Program-made: the position numbers and the translations under genes
Shown here: piece by piece, positions 33,549 through 44,900 of the stretch
How the letters are laid out: each line of letters opens with the position of its first letter
Position numbering within the stretch: position 1 is the stretch's first letter
Origin: Deuterostichococcus epilithicus
Lineage: Eukaryota; Chlorophyta; Trebouxiophyceae; Prasiolales; Stichococcaceae
Assembly: GCA_033439295.1 (NCBI GenBank)
Contig: JAVTLE010000023.1
Location: 3,756,530-3,820,529 of the forward strand
DNA length: 64,000 bases
Direction: 5' to 3'
The notes under the pieces: model-generated
The model's database searches: none
Seen by the model: only the letters and a program-made list of their open reading frames with translations
Told to the model about the DNA's origin: nothing

Positions 33549-33699
33549 TGCCGCTAATGGCGGTTTGCGAATCAAGTTCTCCGGCATCGCTGGCCTTATT
33601 GGAAAATCACACAGGCACAGCTGATGTGCCACACCGACAAGCAAAAGCACCGCCAGCTGAGTTACCACCACACAAAGCTCATGAGGTTTCGAGCGCATT

Positions 33700-35021
33700 C
33701 TTCCGGCAGGCGAACTGATCAGGCGAGCAGGACCTTCGTTGTGGGGCACGTGGTACCTGTCAACCAGGTGGGCAGAGGCCAGCACCGCCTCGATGGGCAT
33801 CCGGCCGTCGCGCAGATGCAGAAGAGACTGCCCGAGGCGCTGTCCCATACACCTGTGTGCGCCTGCCTGGTCATTGTTCCCAGCCTGCAGCGAACGTCTT
33901 AATGTTTGCTCGAATCTTCCTCTGTCAAGCAGCTGCTTGCTGAATGAGTCATCAACCAACGCTCACAAGCAGGCCTGCATATCAGGCAGTGCATAAGAGC
34001 TGCACGAAAGCCCACCTGGCTGCCCGGAACATGCTGCCCCAGCCCATGGCTTCTGTATTTGCGAGACGATGGCGTGACCGCAGACCCTGCCACCGCCCGC
34101 CAGAACGATACGTGATCCTCGCGCGTGCGTGCATGCGCGATGTTGGTGCAGCGCAGGCGGCAGCACTGTCTGTGACGATTCGATCTGCATCGGTAGTATG
34201 GGAGCAGTTAGGTATGGATAGAGCAGCACATTCCCATGACTGCGCAGGTAGAATTGGCAAGCTGTGTAACTACTGCACATGTGTGCACAACCTACCCCTT
34301 AGTCCTTCGACGCTGAGCTTGCCCGAAGTTCCAGCGGCCTACATCCCACAAAGCACTTACGGGCGACGCTGTGCATCAGAACTATCTCTCGGTGTGGCAG
34401 GCGGGCACTGCATGATGATGCTGCGACCGTGCGTGTGAAGCATTGCCGCAGATGCGCCAGCCTGAAAGTCCGCCGGCTTGCCAGCAATCTCGCCAGCGCT
34501 GCATCAGGCAAACAGCAAAATGAGGTGTGCCACGTGAAGTGGGTGGTTTGAATGTCAAGTAGGGCAGACCAGGTCCAAACAGGTCAGCAGTAGACCACAG
34601 CTCAAGATCGCACATGCGCGGGATGTCCTCCTTCGGTGTGCACATGGCTTCTTCCAGCTTGGAAGCAATCTCAGCGTTGGTGGTCAGAAAGTGCTGCCAT
34701 GTCTGGGTCCAGGATTGGTCGCAACGCAGCGGCGGGCTGCGGCCAGACTGCTCACAAAGGCGGCGGCCCTGCACAATTGCCTCCTCCGCGTGCTCTGCAA
34801 GCACAAAAAAGAAGGATCGGCACACTCTCAAGCTCTTAAGTATCTGCTGGCACTCCGTAGATTGGAGCGGCCATGAGATGGATTTCCGAGCAAGGTCAGG
34901 CCTGTCGCAGACGCTTGTTGGCTGGTGTCCCTGCACAGAGCAAGCCCAGCCGAGAGAGCCTGCACGTCGCCTGCAGGAGGCCGCGGCTCACGTATTTGAG
35001 CTCGTATACGTATGCGCCCAT
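33700..35021 (-). CDS. Unrecognised spliced gene between the two paralogues (ends approximate)
   Basis: I do not recognise this gene. A convincing start is ATG 35021: MGAYVYELKY followed by a GTGAGC donor. Downstream minus-strand segments with protein-like composition are HAEEAIVQGRRLCEQSG, SWTQTWQHFLTTNAEIASKL and EEAMCTPKEDIPRMCDLELW (about 34600-34800), QLLDRGRFEQTLRRSLQAGN NDQAGAHR (about 33855-33940, ending at GTGTAT) and SLLHLRDGRMPIEAVLASAH LVDRYHVPHNE (about 33740-33830). They look like a helical soluble protein. Splice joins were not all phased, and the stop is not located. The left boundary given is where coding-like sequence fades. Confidence 0.4.
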
Positions 35022-36501
35022 CGCGGGCGGTGAAGATTAATGCCGCCGTACACCGTCGTGTATGCTGCGCCCGGCGGTCCAGCGGCAGCGGTGAAGCACC
35101 GGCCAGCAGATGCCAGGTGCACAGCTGCCTGTAGTTGGCATGAAAAAGGACGGGCCACTGAAATTACATGTTGATTCGACTAAACAGGCGATTCCGAAGG
35201 CACTGTCTACGATGACAACGTCAACAGCATGACGCTGCGCTTCAAGCAAATACCGAAGGGCATGGCATCACCGAAGGGCATGATGCCATGCGAGCGCAGA
35301 CCCCATGAGATTCTTTTTTCATTCTCGCCTGTGATGCCGAGCTGCTGCAGCATCTCGGCAGCTGATGCCCGCGCGCCAAGCAGTGCGGACGCCAGGCGGG
35401 CGGCAATGGTTGTTTTTTTGTGCAACAACTGCATCTGCCGGCTTACCCAGACTGTAAAGCACAAGCCAGTGCTGCGGAGAATCAGTGTCTCACTCGCATT
35501 CGGACTAGTCTGAGCCTCAAGCACTTCTAGATGGCTCGGCCAGCAAAAAAGGCTGCTGTAAGTTTGGGCTGCCTGCACCGACACGGGCCTGGACCGTGAC
35601 TGTTTTCCGTGAGGATGTTTCTACAACCATTAGAAGGGGCTCATGCATCTAGTGCCGTTCTCTGCTGCAAAGGAACTCTCCGACACGACATTCATGATGC
35701 CTTCCGAGACCCACCCTGAAGCATCCCTCCGAGTACCTACCCAATACACGAGTGGCCAAGCGCCTATATGCATCCCTTCATTCGCAGCGGTCAGCGTCAG
35801 CGCCGCTCCATGTGCGTCCTGCGTTGCGCCTTGGGTGTCTGGCGCCGCAGCGTCCGCCATGCCACAAGCGCGAGTCAAGCTAGGGCGATTTAGCTTCGGG
35901 GTCTGCAGACTGCGCTCTTAGATGTTTGCATGTTCGTCGTGCATCAGTGCTTCTTCATGTCTATGCCCCAAATGCAGGGGGTTGCTCGATCGAGCGTGGC
36001 GATTTTTCGTGGCGGCCAGATCTCATCTCCACCTCCCAGACTGCTGCTGCTTCCAGCATTCGTAGTTCCTTTCATGCCTGCACATTGGATCGCACAGATA
36101 CTCCCATTGCTGCGTCGTTGCAAAATTTCAGCAAGCTCAGGGGTTTTGAGACTTGTTCTGGCGCGGCCAGCGACGGCAAGGGGCAGGTGTAGCGCAGAAT
36201 TTCATACACACCGCTTGCATTCGGACGCATTCTCACACGAGTCTATCAGGCTTGTGGGGGCTGCGAAACTGTGGTTAGGTTGCGTTTGTGATGCTTCAAG
36301 CAGCATTGCAGGATCTCTGCACGGTTGAAGCATCCTAGAGGATTTCAGCTGTCCTACTCAACTTCATGCACATCGGTGGCCGCATGAAGAAGGATTTACG
36401 TCAAGAGGCTGATACCTTCTTCAGACATATTTCCCTGCTGAAGAGCTCATTCGTCGCAGTACTGGGGTGCGTGTGCCGGCGCAGGTGGTGGCATCAGCAC
36501 A
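35022..36501. other. Long gap upstream of paralogue B
   Basis: About 1.5 kb with lower GC. A minus-strand frame at 35207-35584 contains KKTTIAARLASALLGARASA AEMLQQLG and looks faintly protein-like, and frames at 35630-35921 are open on both strands, but none has splice support or a known domain. A doubled string around 35262-35288 (GAAGGGCATG with TGGCATCAC between) is a minor repeat. I cannot assign a gene here. Confidence 0.35.
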
Positions 36502-37881
36502 ATGAACGTGGGGCGGCTGGCGGCGCGCGCAGGTCCTGCCATGCGGTCGCTGCGATTTGCGCCATTGGTGCGGGCGGCCACGACCTCAGCAGCGGAGGCC
36601 GCCCCTGGAGCAGCGGCAACCAGCGCCGAAGCCGGCGGGGAGGCCACTGCTGAGCTGCGCGAGATTGTCAAGCTGGACAAGCGCCTCACTGAGGCACGGA
36701 CTTCCTGCAAGCAGAAAATAAGAGTTGGGATCAAGCCAGCAGAAGAGATGCCGTTAGAATTCACTCATCAAGAATCACTGCTACATCTGTTGTGGCTTAC
36801 AAGGTGAGTGTCAGCCGTGTGACAGCTGTCTCTTAACGGCACGGCTGTCGCCTCGACGCACACGCAATGCACTCCACGGGACCCCAGGGTGCATGGCAGT
36901 CTCGCAGGGTCCTCTCCATGCCAAAGAAAGCCTGGCATGCACATTATTTATGCTGCTGCAGGTCACCAGGGTCATCAGAAGCAATGCCACTTGGAACCTC
37001 GGTGGGACCTCATCCTGCGCATGCTTGCTTGCATGCTGCTACTGCGCCACTACCGTGGCAGTACTGTTTGGCACGCTGCCGCCTCTATTTGTTGTGCCAA
37101 GGTCAGTGTCAAGGCAGTCTGCTGCTGGCTGATGGCACCACGCAGAATCATGCCTGGTGTCATGCCAGTCGAAGATTCATGTATGCACCTAGAGTCTGTG
37201 CCTGTAGTCCTGGGCGCGACGTACATCATCGCCTTTGTGACGCTGAGCGGCGTGATCAACGCCCAAGTGCGTCAATGATACACCTGCAGTCCCGCCCTGA
37301 CCGGTACTGTTCTTGGAGGAAGGCATCGCTTGGTGCAGATGGAGCAAGTGCTGTGCATTCCAGCATGCAATGCTTGCTTCTCATTCTGATATTGAGTAAG
37401 GTGATGTCACGCTGCAGGCCTGGGACATCAAGACGCAGCTCAAGGCAGAGATGAGGCGTGTGGCATGTCCTCAGCGTTGAGACCTGGCAGGCGCTTTTGG
37501 CGCCTGTTGCTTAAATGTTTAGCAAACTCCATCCTATCCGATTGTACACCTCCGGACTTGCTGCGGCAATGGCCTGCTGCAGTGTCTGCAGCATCGCACC
37601 AAATTTCCGAATCGATGTTGCATTTGCATTATGCATGTGCACAGGCAGGACATCCTGGACGCCGAGACTCGCATCAAGTGCGCTCTTTGTTTCACAACCA
37701 CATGAATTTCCCTGACTGGTCAAACGTTCACCTGCGACTCGCAGAGTCGGACTCTGTGGCCAACTGGACTCCCACTGAGGTTAGAGACAAGCAGGAGGCA
37801 CTTTGGGCTAATTACATTGCAGAGATGTAAATCATTATTGCATTGCTGCGCAGGGAGGAGATCCGTGCTCTGCGCCGCTGA
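36502..37881 (+). CDS. Small one-helix membrane protein of unrecognised family, paralogue B
   Basis: Six exons join in consistent phases to 130 codons including the stop: 36502-36693, 36962-37001, 37208-37266, 37418-37459, 37649-37677, 37854-37881. The N-terminus MNVGRLAARAGPAMRSLRFA and an Ala-rich stretch look like a mitochondrial presequence. Then come ELREIVKLDKRLTE, VTRVIRSNATWNLV, the membrane helix LGATYIIAFVTLSGVINAQ, and the charged helix AWDIKTQLKAEMRR-DILDAE TRIK-EEIRALRR. Exons 2 and 3 have exactly the same lengths (40 and 59 nt) and phases as in paralogue A. Exon 1 as drawn uses a GC donor (GAG then GCACGG); a GT donor 33 bases later would also keep phase. Function unknown. Helix-membrane-helix layout and small size suggest an accessory or assembly subunit of an inner-membrane complex. 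Confidence 0.7.
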
Positions 37882-38938
37882 GCGATTGGAATTGGTCGCT
37901 CACGGCAGGTGAGGAGGATCACTGTGGGATATGCGCCAAGTTCCCTGCCTGTTGTGCCTGATGCTGACTGCGTTTGCGCTGCCATGCAGGGTGCCGGCAC
38001 ATGCCCGCCGTGCACCTTGCCCCCCCGCCCCTCCCGTGGCGCATTTGCATAACGCAGCGCCTCGAAAATGCCTGAGCTGCCGCACAAAACAAGGACACAG
38101 AGTTGGTCTCGCATCATCAGCAGCTTGAGGTCTCTTCGTTGATGGGCTTGGATGTATGGGGGAGAACAGCTTCGCTGATGGAGGATTGGATGTTCGCCTC
38201 AGCAAATTTCAGGCCAAACGGCTAAATGGCTGGCAAGCGGCGGCTTGAGTCAGGCAGGCGGCAGAAAGTCAGAAAGTCAGGGCAGCATGTTTGAGGCTAT
38301 AGACAGATATACACAGCCACTTTGCTTGGAAGCAGCGCCTCCATTCAAAGCGCCTCCAGACACAGCGCCCTATAGCGCTGCATATTGCCGCATATGCGAG
38401 TACTTACACCCTCCCTGCCTGGTGGTATGCCTTGAAAGTCTTCAAATATACTCTTAGGGGGCGGTTTAGGCATACGTAGTGCATAGCATACTGCCTTGCT
38501 GATCTTACCTCGCTGTGCCTTGCTAACACTGACCCCTGCAGCCGCCGCCTATTGCGCACCTGGTGCCCCTCCCGTCAGTCTGACCCTCAAGACTGGTGCC
38601 TGCTTCTGTTGTGTGCACGTTGCTTGGCCGACCCCGCTCGTGTGCTTTCCACCCGCTATATAAAATGCTGGTGGAGTAGAGGCGCCCTGGGCTGGAAGCT
38701 GCATCTCGATCGTCTCGCTTGCATCGCTGCAGCTCAAGCATTCATGAGATTTCTGTTCTTATAAGCTGCAAATTAATTAGAATTCAGAGGTGCTGCTGAC
38801 AGCGCTGCTGATGTTCTTAGGTTCAGGGCGGGATTCGGTGCAGTGGCCCTGCAACTGTATCGAAACCGCTACCTGAACGTCTGATTACTCGGAAAAGGTC
38901 TGTCAAAGCTGATCGCGAGCTGACACCACGTCCTCACG
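37882..38938. other. Intergenic region upstream of the DDHD gene
   Basis: About 1.06 kb, AT-richer than its surroundings, with many stops. Small direct repeats occur (CAGAAAGT repeated near 38262-38280; GCGCCTCCA near 38337-38360). A TATATAAAA string lies at about 38658-38666, 270 bases before the DDHD start, and is a possible core promoter element. No coding exon found. Confidence 0.45.
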
Positions 38939-41900
38939 ATGCCGTTCAGCGAGGCGCTTGCAGACATCCCACCTGCCCTGCACCCCGAGCCCTTCACATA
39001 TAAGGCGCTAGACGTCCGCCAGGCGCGATGGTACTGGACGAAGCCGGCCTTCTCGGCGAAGGGTACTTTGTCCCGCAACGCTGTCAACCACTCTTGCTGT
39101 ATGGAGGCATATTCCTGTGCCAGCACTGAAAACCCCGCGCATGGATTGCAACACATATTGCTGCACCACGAGTGCTTCAAGCTGCTCTTGAATGCAATTT
39201 CCATCAAATTCGAGAAGACAAACTTACTCACAAGCTGCCTCGCGTGCAGCGCAAGGAGCCCCGCTAGACATCCCGCACCGCGCCCAGATTCAGCGTTTCT
39301 GCAACGCCGACAGCATCGCCCTGGAGGAGGCGTACAGGTGAGATCGCAGCCCGGAGAAAGTTCTCCAGACCACGACTCCCGACCCACACGTGCGCCTCTC
39401 AGTCATGTGCAACGCCGCCGCACACACCGCCGCATGCCGCCGGCGGGGTGGGTGACAGCAGAGACTTGACGTCAGCGGGGTGCGTCGCTGCGCACCCGCA
39501 GGCAGCGCAAGGACGAGCTGGAGGCGGCGTGGTGGCAGGAGCACTCCGAGCTGGCTTCGGGGCCGTCAGCGACGCCGCCGCCGGCCCCATCAGGCGCCAG
39601 CCCGGGCTCCTCGCCGCCCTCTAACATGAATCGGACGGTGGTGCACGTGGCGGCACGTCGCCAGGAGCTGCTGGACAAGGAGGTGTCTGCAACGTCATGG
39701 CAGGCAAGTGTTGACACCTCAGCGTGCAGTTCCAGCCTGCCAATAGGATTCGGAAGCTGGAGCATGTGGCGGCGCGCTGGCAGGAGCTGCCGGGAAGGAG
39801 GTGTCCGCCACCTCTGGGCAGGTCAGCAGACAGGCTTGCGAACATGAGCTTGGCGGCGGCGCATCTGGCGGCGCGCCGCCAGGAGCTGCTGCAAAAGGAG
39901 GTGTCTGCCACCTCCTGACAGGTCAGCAGCACATCATGGAGCACCTAGAGGCGTTCTTCGGCAAGTGAGGGCGCATTTCAAGGCTGCAAGCTTCAAGGCT
40001 GCGGAGGATCAGGCGGTCGCGCACGTGCAACGAGGTGGCGGCGGGAGGCCGCCGACGCAAGGGATGTGTGTGCGAGACCGCATGGCAGCCGGGGTCGCCA
40101 GGAGGAATGGCAGAGAGTACATGGACATTGCCGAGCACCGTCGACCTCACACGAAGTCAGCAGGGCAATGGCCTCCTGCGCACTTACCCTGCAGGAGTTC
40201 CAGGCGCGGCAGAACCCGGGGGAGCGGGTGGGTACGCTGGTGCGCGGCGGCCTCTGGGAAGTCGACCTGCTGCTGCGCCTCATGACGCCCTGCTACTGGC
40301 CCGAGGTGCGCCCTGCCGCCCATCATGCGCAGCTGCTGTGCGCGACAGGCGGCAGCCATCCCTGCACACTCGTGTTGCAGGATGCGATAACCATGGGTGG
40401 CATGGGAGAACGGACCGACGCTGCGTGGTCGATTCGCAGCTGCCATGCTGCCTCCTGCTGCGCGTCTGAACTTGAGCATGGATGCACGGCACGGTGCTCG
40501 GCGACGATGCGCGGTGCACGTCGGTGGGACACCAGTCGTGGCCTGGGCAGGCACCTTCGCCGGGATGTTCATCGGAGCTGGTGTGCGCTGCTGGTCCGAG
40601 CCGGTGGGTCCCGCTGCAGGCACAGCACCGGGTGATGCGGGGTACGTGGTTTGTGGAGAAGGGCGCTGACTGGGTGCCGCTGCGGGAGACGATCGCTGAC
40701 GAGCTGGAGACCGCCTATCGCAGCGAGGCGCGCCCCCGCACCAGAGCAAATGCTTATACAAGGGCTGCCACAGGGCTGGCACTGACCTACTCTCAGCCCG
40801 CAGTGCCTGCGCCCGGCGGCCAGGCCTGCGCACGGCGGCTTACGCGAAGAGCATCTGCAAGCCATTCTGAGCGCTTTAGATACAGCTGTCAGGTACAAGA
40901 TATCGCTTTGGACAAGCTGACATGGGCAACGATGTCGCAATGGCCTGTCGAAGGTGTGGCACCCGTCGCACCGCCACCTGGCGGAGCAGAAGCAGGGCAT
41001 TGTTGCTGCGCGCGTCGACCTGGCCTCCTCTGCCACCAAGGTGCCCTTCACACCAACAATCCTTTTGCCTAGCCAATCGTGCCCTTCCCCAGTGTGCTGC
41101 CCCACCGGAGGGCTTCAGCTGGGCTTCGAGTGCATCATTCGTATCGCCCCACTGCCGCCACGGCTGCGTGAGTGTGTTACCACTACTGCTACTCACCCTA
41201 CGCAGTGTTTAAACGCTATTGCTGCTCGCTCTCCGACCCCTTGTCACATGCAATGCGGTCGCAGGGGGTGTATGCGCTGTTTGCCAGCGCGGGGGAGGCG
41301 TACCTGTGCCGGGACGACACGTACGCCTGGTTCAGCCGCAAGATGGGGTCCAAGGAAAAGGGCGCCCGCCTGCGCCGCGGCTACGAGCAGCCGCACGCGG
41401 TGCGTGGCACGTCTCGCTCTTTGCAGGGGTTTAAAGGGCTTAAAGGGGCAGAGACACGAGTCTCCTTGAGTGGTAACATCTTCAAGAGACAAGCGGCTTT
41501 CGAGCCAGTGGCTGCTCCGCTGCGGGATGCGGTCCGGGCACATGTTCCCAGGCTGGCACGACCGGCATCATGGCCGTGAGCTGCCACTCTGTTGCGGCCA
41601 GTGCCGCCGTGTCAGGCGGGCACCCTCGCTCAGCAGCAATCATCCCTCCTGCCCAGTGCGAGCCCTTGCCCTCGCCCCCGACTGCCGCTTCCTTCCTTGC
41701 AGCCGGTGCTGCCACCAGGATCTCCGGGCGTTCCCCATCCGAATGCCGCCGGGACACTGTTTGCAGCTCCACCCCTACCACTATGACTTCCAGGGCTCGA
41801 TGGAGGTGGATGCCCGGGCAGAGGAGGCAGACGATGCGGCCGCGGCGGCGCCAGTGGACCGCCTCATCCTGGCGGTGCACGGCATCGGACAGAAGCTGAG

Positions 41901-44900
41901 CGGCGCCAACATCGTTGACGATGCCGCCTCCCTGCGGGCGCTGGTGCGCATTTCTTGCGCAAACCCTAAAACCAGGGCGCATTCTGTCTTGCTTCTCAAA
42001 GTTCTGTGCATCGAGTCTCACCAGGTCCAGGCGCCCTGATGCCTGCGCACCTCCACCGAGAGGCCTTCTGCAGCTGTGTGAAAAAGTCACCGGCTCGATG
42101 CGTCCGTGCGCGATCATGTTGCCCTGGGCTGGCAGCCTGTTTCCACCTGCACCCTGGGCCCCCGCGCCTCGAAAGGGCTGCTTCCCGTGGCGCCCTTTAC
42201 TTCAAAGTCATGATGCTGACACTGTGGCAGCAGGTGCACGAGACCTGGGCAAGTCTCCATGTGCGCATGTCTCTGGACCCATTAGCTCTATTGCCACGTG
42301 AGAACCTGACCGCAACTGTGCGTTCAAACTCAGGTGCGCACGGCCGCCAGCGAGACGGAGAGCGCCGCGGCAGCCGGCGGCAGCGGCGGCCGCGTTGAGG
42401 TGCTGCCGGTGCAGTGGCGCAAGGGCCTCAACCTCGGGGTAGGCGCACTGACAGCAGCGCCTTCAGAGTCTGCGGGCCTTGGCACCACCAGATTGACGAT
42501 GCCAGTTGCCAAAGCACCGCTAAGATGGACCTGGCCTCGCTGACATGCCAGGGGTTGTTGTGCTTATCGATCAGTCATCTGAGAGCCATCCCTATCGGCG
42601 GTGCATGGGCCAGCTGGCGCTGCACGGCAGTTGCGGAACTGTGCAGATTATGACAGCGAATCTGGCGCTGTCAGTCCTGTCGAGTCTCCGCCGAGCTGAC
42701 ACGGTTGTCGGTGCTCTGGAGGCGCTGCACTGCCAAATCCTCACCTCAACTCCCGTCCTCACCTCAACTCCCGCACACTCTGGACAGAGTGAACCCTGGA
42801 TCGCAAACTGCGTCGGCAGGTGGACGAGCTAGCGCGGTCGCTGATGCCGGCCAACCTGGAGGGCCTGCGGTGTCACATCCTCACTGCATGTCCATAACTT
42901 CCGCAACTTCCACAACCTTCTGGACAGTGAACCCTGCGTCGCAAACTGCGTCGGCAGGTGGACGAGCTGGCGCGCTCGCTGATGCCGGCCAACCTGGAGG
43001 GCCTGCGTGGCATCCTGCACGCGACGGCGGTGGAGGTGCTGCTGTACCTCACCCCGCTGCACTGCCAGGACATGCTGGACTCCGTGGCGCTGTCGCTCAA
43101 CGCCACCGTGGCCAAGTTCCGCGCCCGCAACCCGGCCTTCAAGGTGAGGGTCGGGTCGCCTCCAATGCCGGGCCCAATTTCCGCGCCCGCAACCNCAGCT
43201 TCAAGGCGAGGGTCATGCTGCCTCGCCCCCCCCACGGGGGGGCCTTCGCTCACCAAAAGAAAAGGAGACCTGCACCCCACAGGCACCTCTGCTCATGAGA
43301 CTGCCAGCTCCACGGCGTGCAGTGCAGGGCTGTCTTAGGGCGCCGCTGCGATCGGTGTTGGGGCGCACGTCCGCTGATGCTGTGTGTTTCGAGGTTGCGT
43401 CCAGCCTGCGAAAGTTGCTGGCTTGCAGCCTGAACATCGCAAGTGTGACACCCCTGTCAATGCCTGTCTACGGGGTTTGTGGGGCACAACAATGCTGAAG
43501 CATGTTATCGAAATCATGGTGCTAACGGCGCAAGCGGTCTCTACTTTTGCGCCGCTTTGCACCAATTGGGTCACGCTGACATGAGCACACTTCCTGTGCC
43601 GCACAGGGCAACATCAGCATCGTGGCGCACTCGCTCGGCAGCGTGCTGACCTGGGACATCCTGTCGTGCCAGCCGCGCCTGTTCGGCACGCTGCGCGCGC
43701 ACTGCCTGACGCCCACCGGTGCGGCCGACGACTCACTGGCGGCCCTCGAGCGGCTGTCGGCCAGTAGGCTGGCGGCGGCGGTCGCTGCGGCTGGTGCGGC
43801 ACCCGACGTCATATCTCGGACTGACACGCACTAACCACAAAGACTATACGAGCAAGGCTTGTAGTTTGCCTACCGAAAACTTTATTTGCTGTGCAGTGCG
43901 GCCTGCAGCTTGAGTGCGCCGTATGGCACAGTACGCTGGTATGTGAGTGTTGCAGCTTTCGTGCCAAAGTTGAGACATCCTTTGTCTGTCGTGCAGGTGG
44001 GCCTGCCAGCGCAGCCTGTGGCAGTAACACACGCAGCGGCGGCGGCACTGCGTCTGCGCAGCTGGCGGATGTGCAGCCGCTGACCAGCCACGATCTAAAC
44101 GGCGACCATGCGGAGGGTGCTGATGCCGCCACAGTCGTGGTGGCCGGCAGGGCTGCCGAGGCAACGGGGACAGCCGGCGCCTCGGCGGCAGGCCACCCGC
44201 CGGCGACGGACGCCGCTGGCGCCGCCGCGCTGTCGCCGGCGGCAGCTGACCAGGAGGCTGGGGAAGGGCCTGCTGATGGCGGAGCCGCTGCCGCGTCCAC
44301 ATCAGAGGAGGACCCAGAGGTATGTGGACATGGGTGTAAACATCATGACCTACATAGGGTTGAAAACATGAGTTGTATGGGTTGAGAAACATGAGTTATG
44401 TGGGTGGACAATGCGGTGGCAGTCTGCGCTTGGCGCCCAAGATCCTCCAGAAAACGACCGGAGGCTCGTAGACGTGAGCGTATCGGCAGCCATCCAAGCG
44501 GCACTGACGTCAGGTGGGCGCAGGCCGATGCCCTGGTTCCCTGTGCGATCTGGCCTTGGACATCCCGCTGCAGGTGCAGCAGCTGCGGGCAGAAGTGGCA
44601 GAGCTGCGGCGGCGCCTGCAGACCGCCACTGCAGAACGTGACCAGGCGTCTATACCCACTGCCAACCCCGTCGAGGTGGGCAGTCACAAGGAGCGTCCCC
44701 CGACCCCCGAGATTGGTGGTGTCCTTGTCTGGAAGCCGGTGCTTCAGTCGGGCTGCTTTAGGCAGAGATCTTCCTTCAACTTGATGTTTCCGCCCAGCTC
44801 ATGCCTGCGCTGACGCTCGAGCATCTTGCTATCACCGCAACACGGCACATTTCCATTCTGTCAAGCACGAAACGCAATAACCCGATGTACTGAACATCTG

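Noticed and set aside
35630-35921. Open frames on both strands
   Set aside because: Both look faintly protein-like, but neither has splice sites in phase with a neighbour or a known motif.
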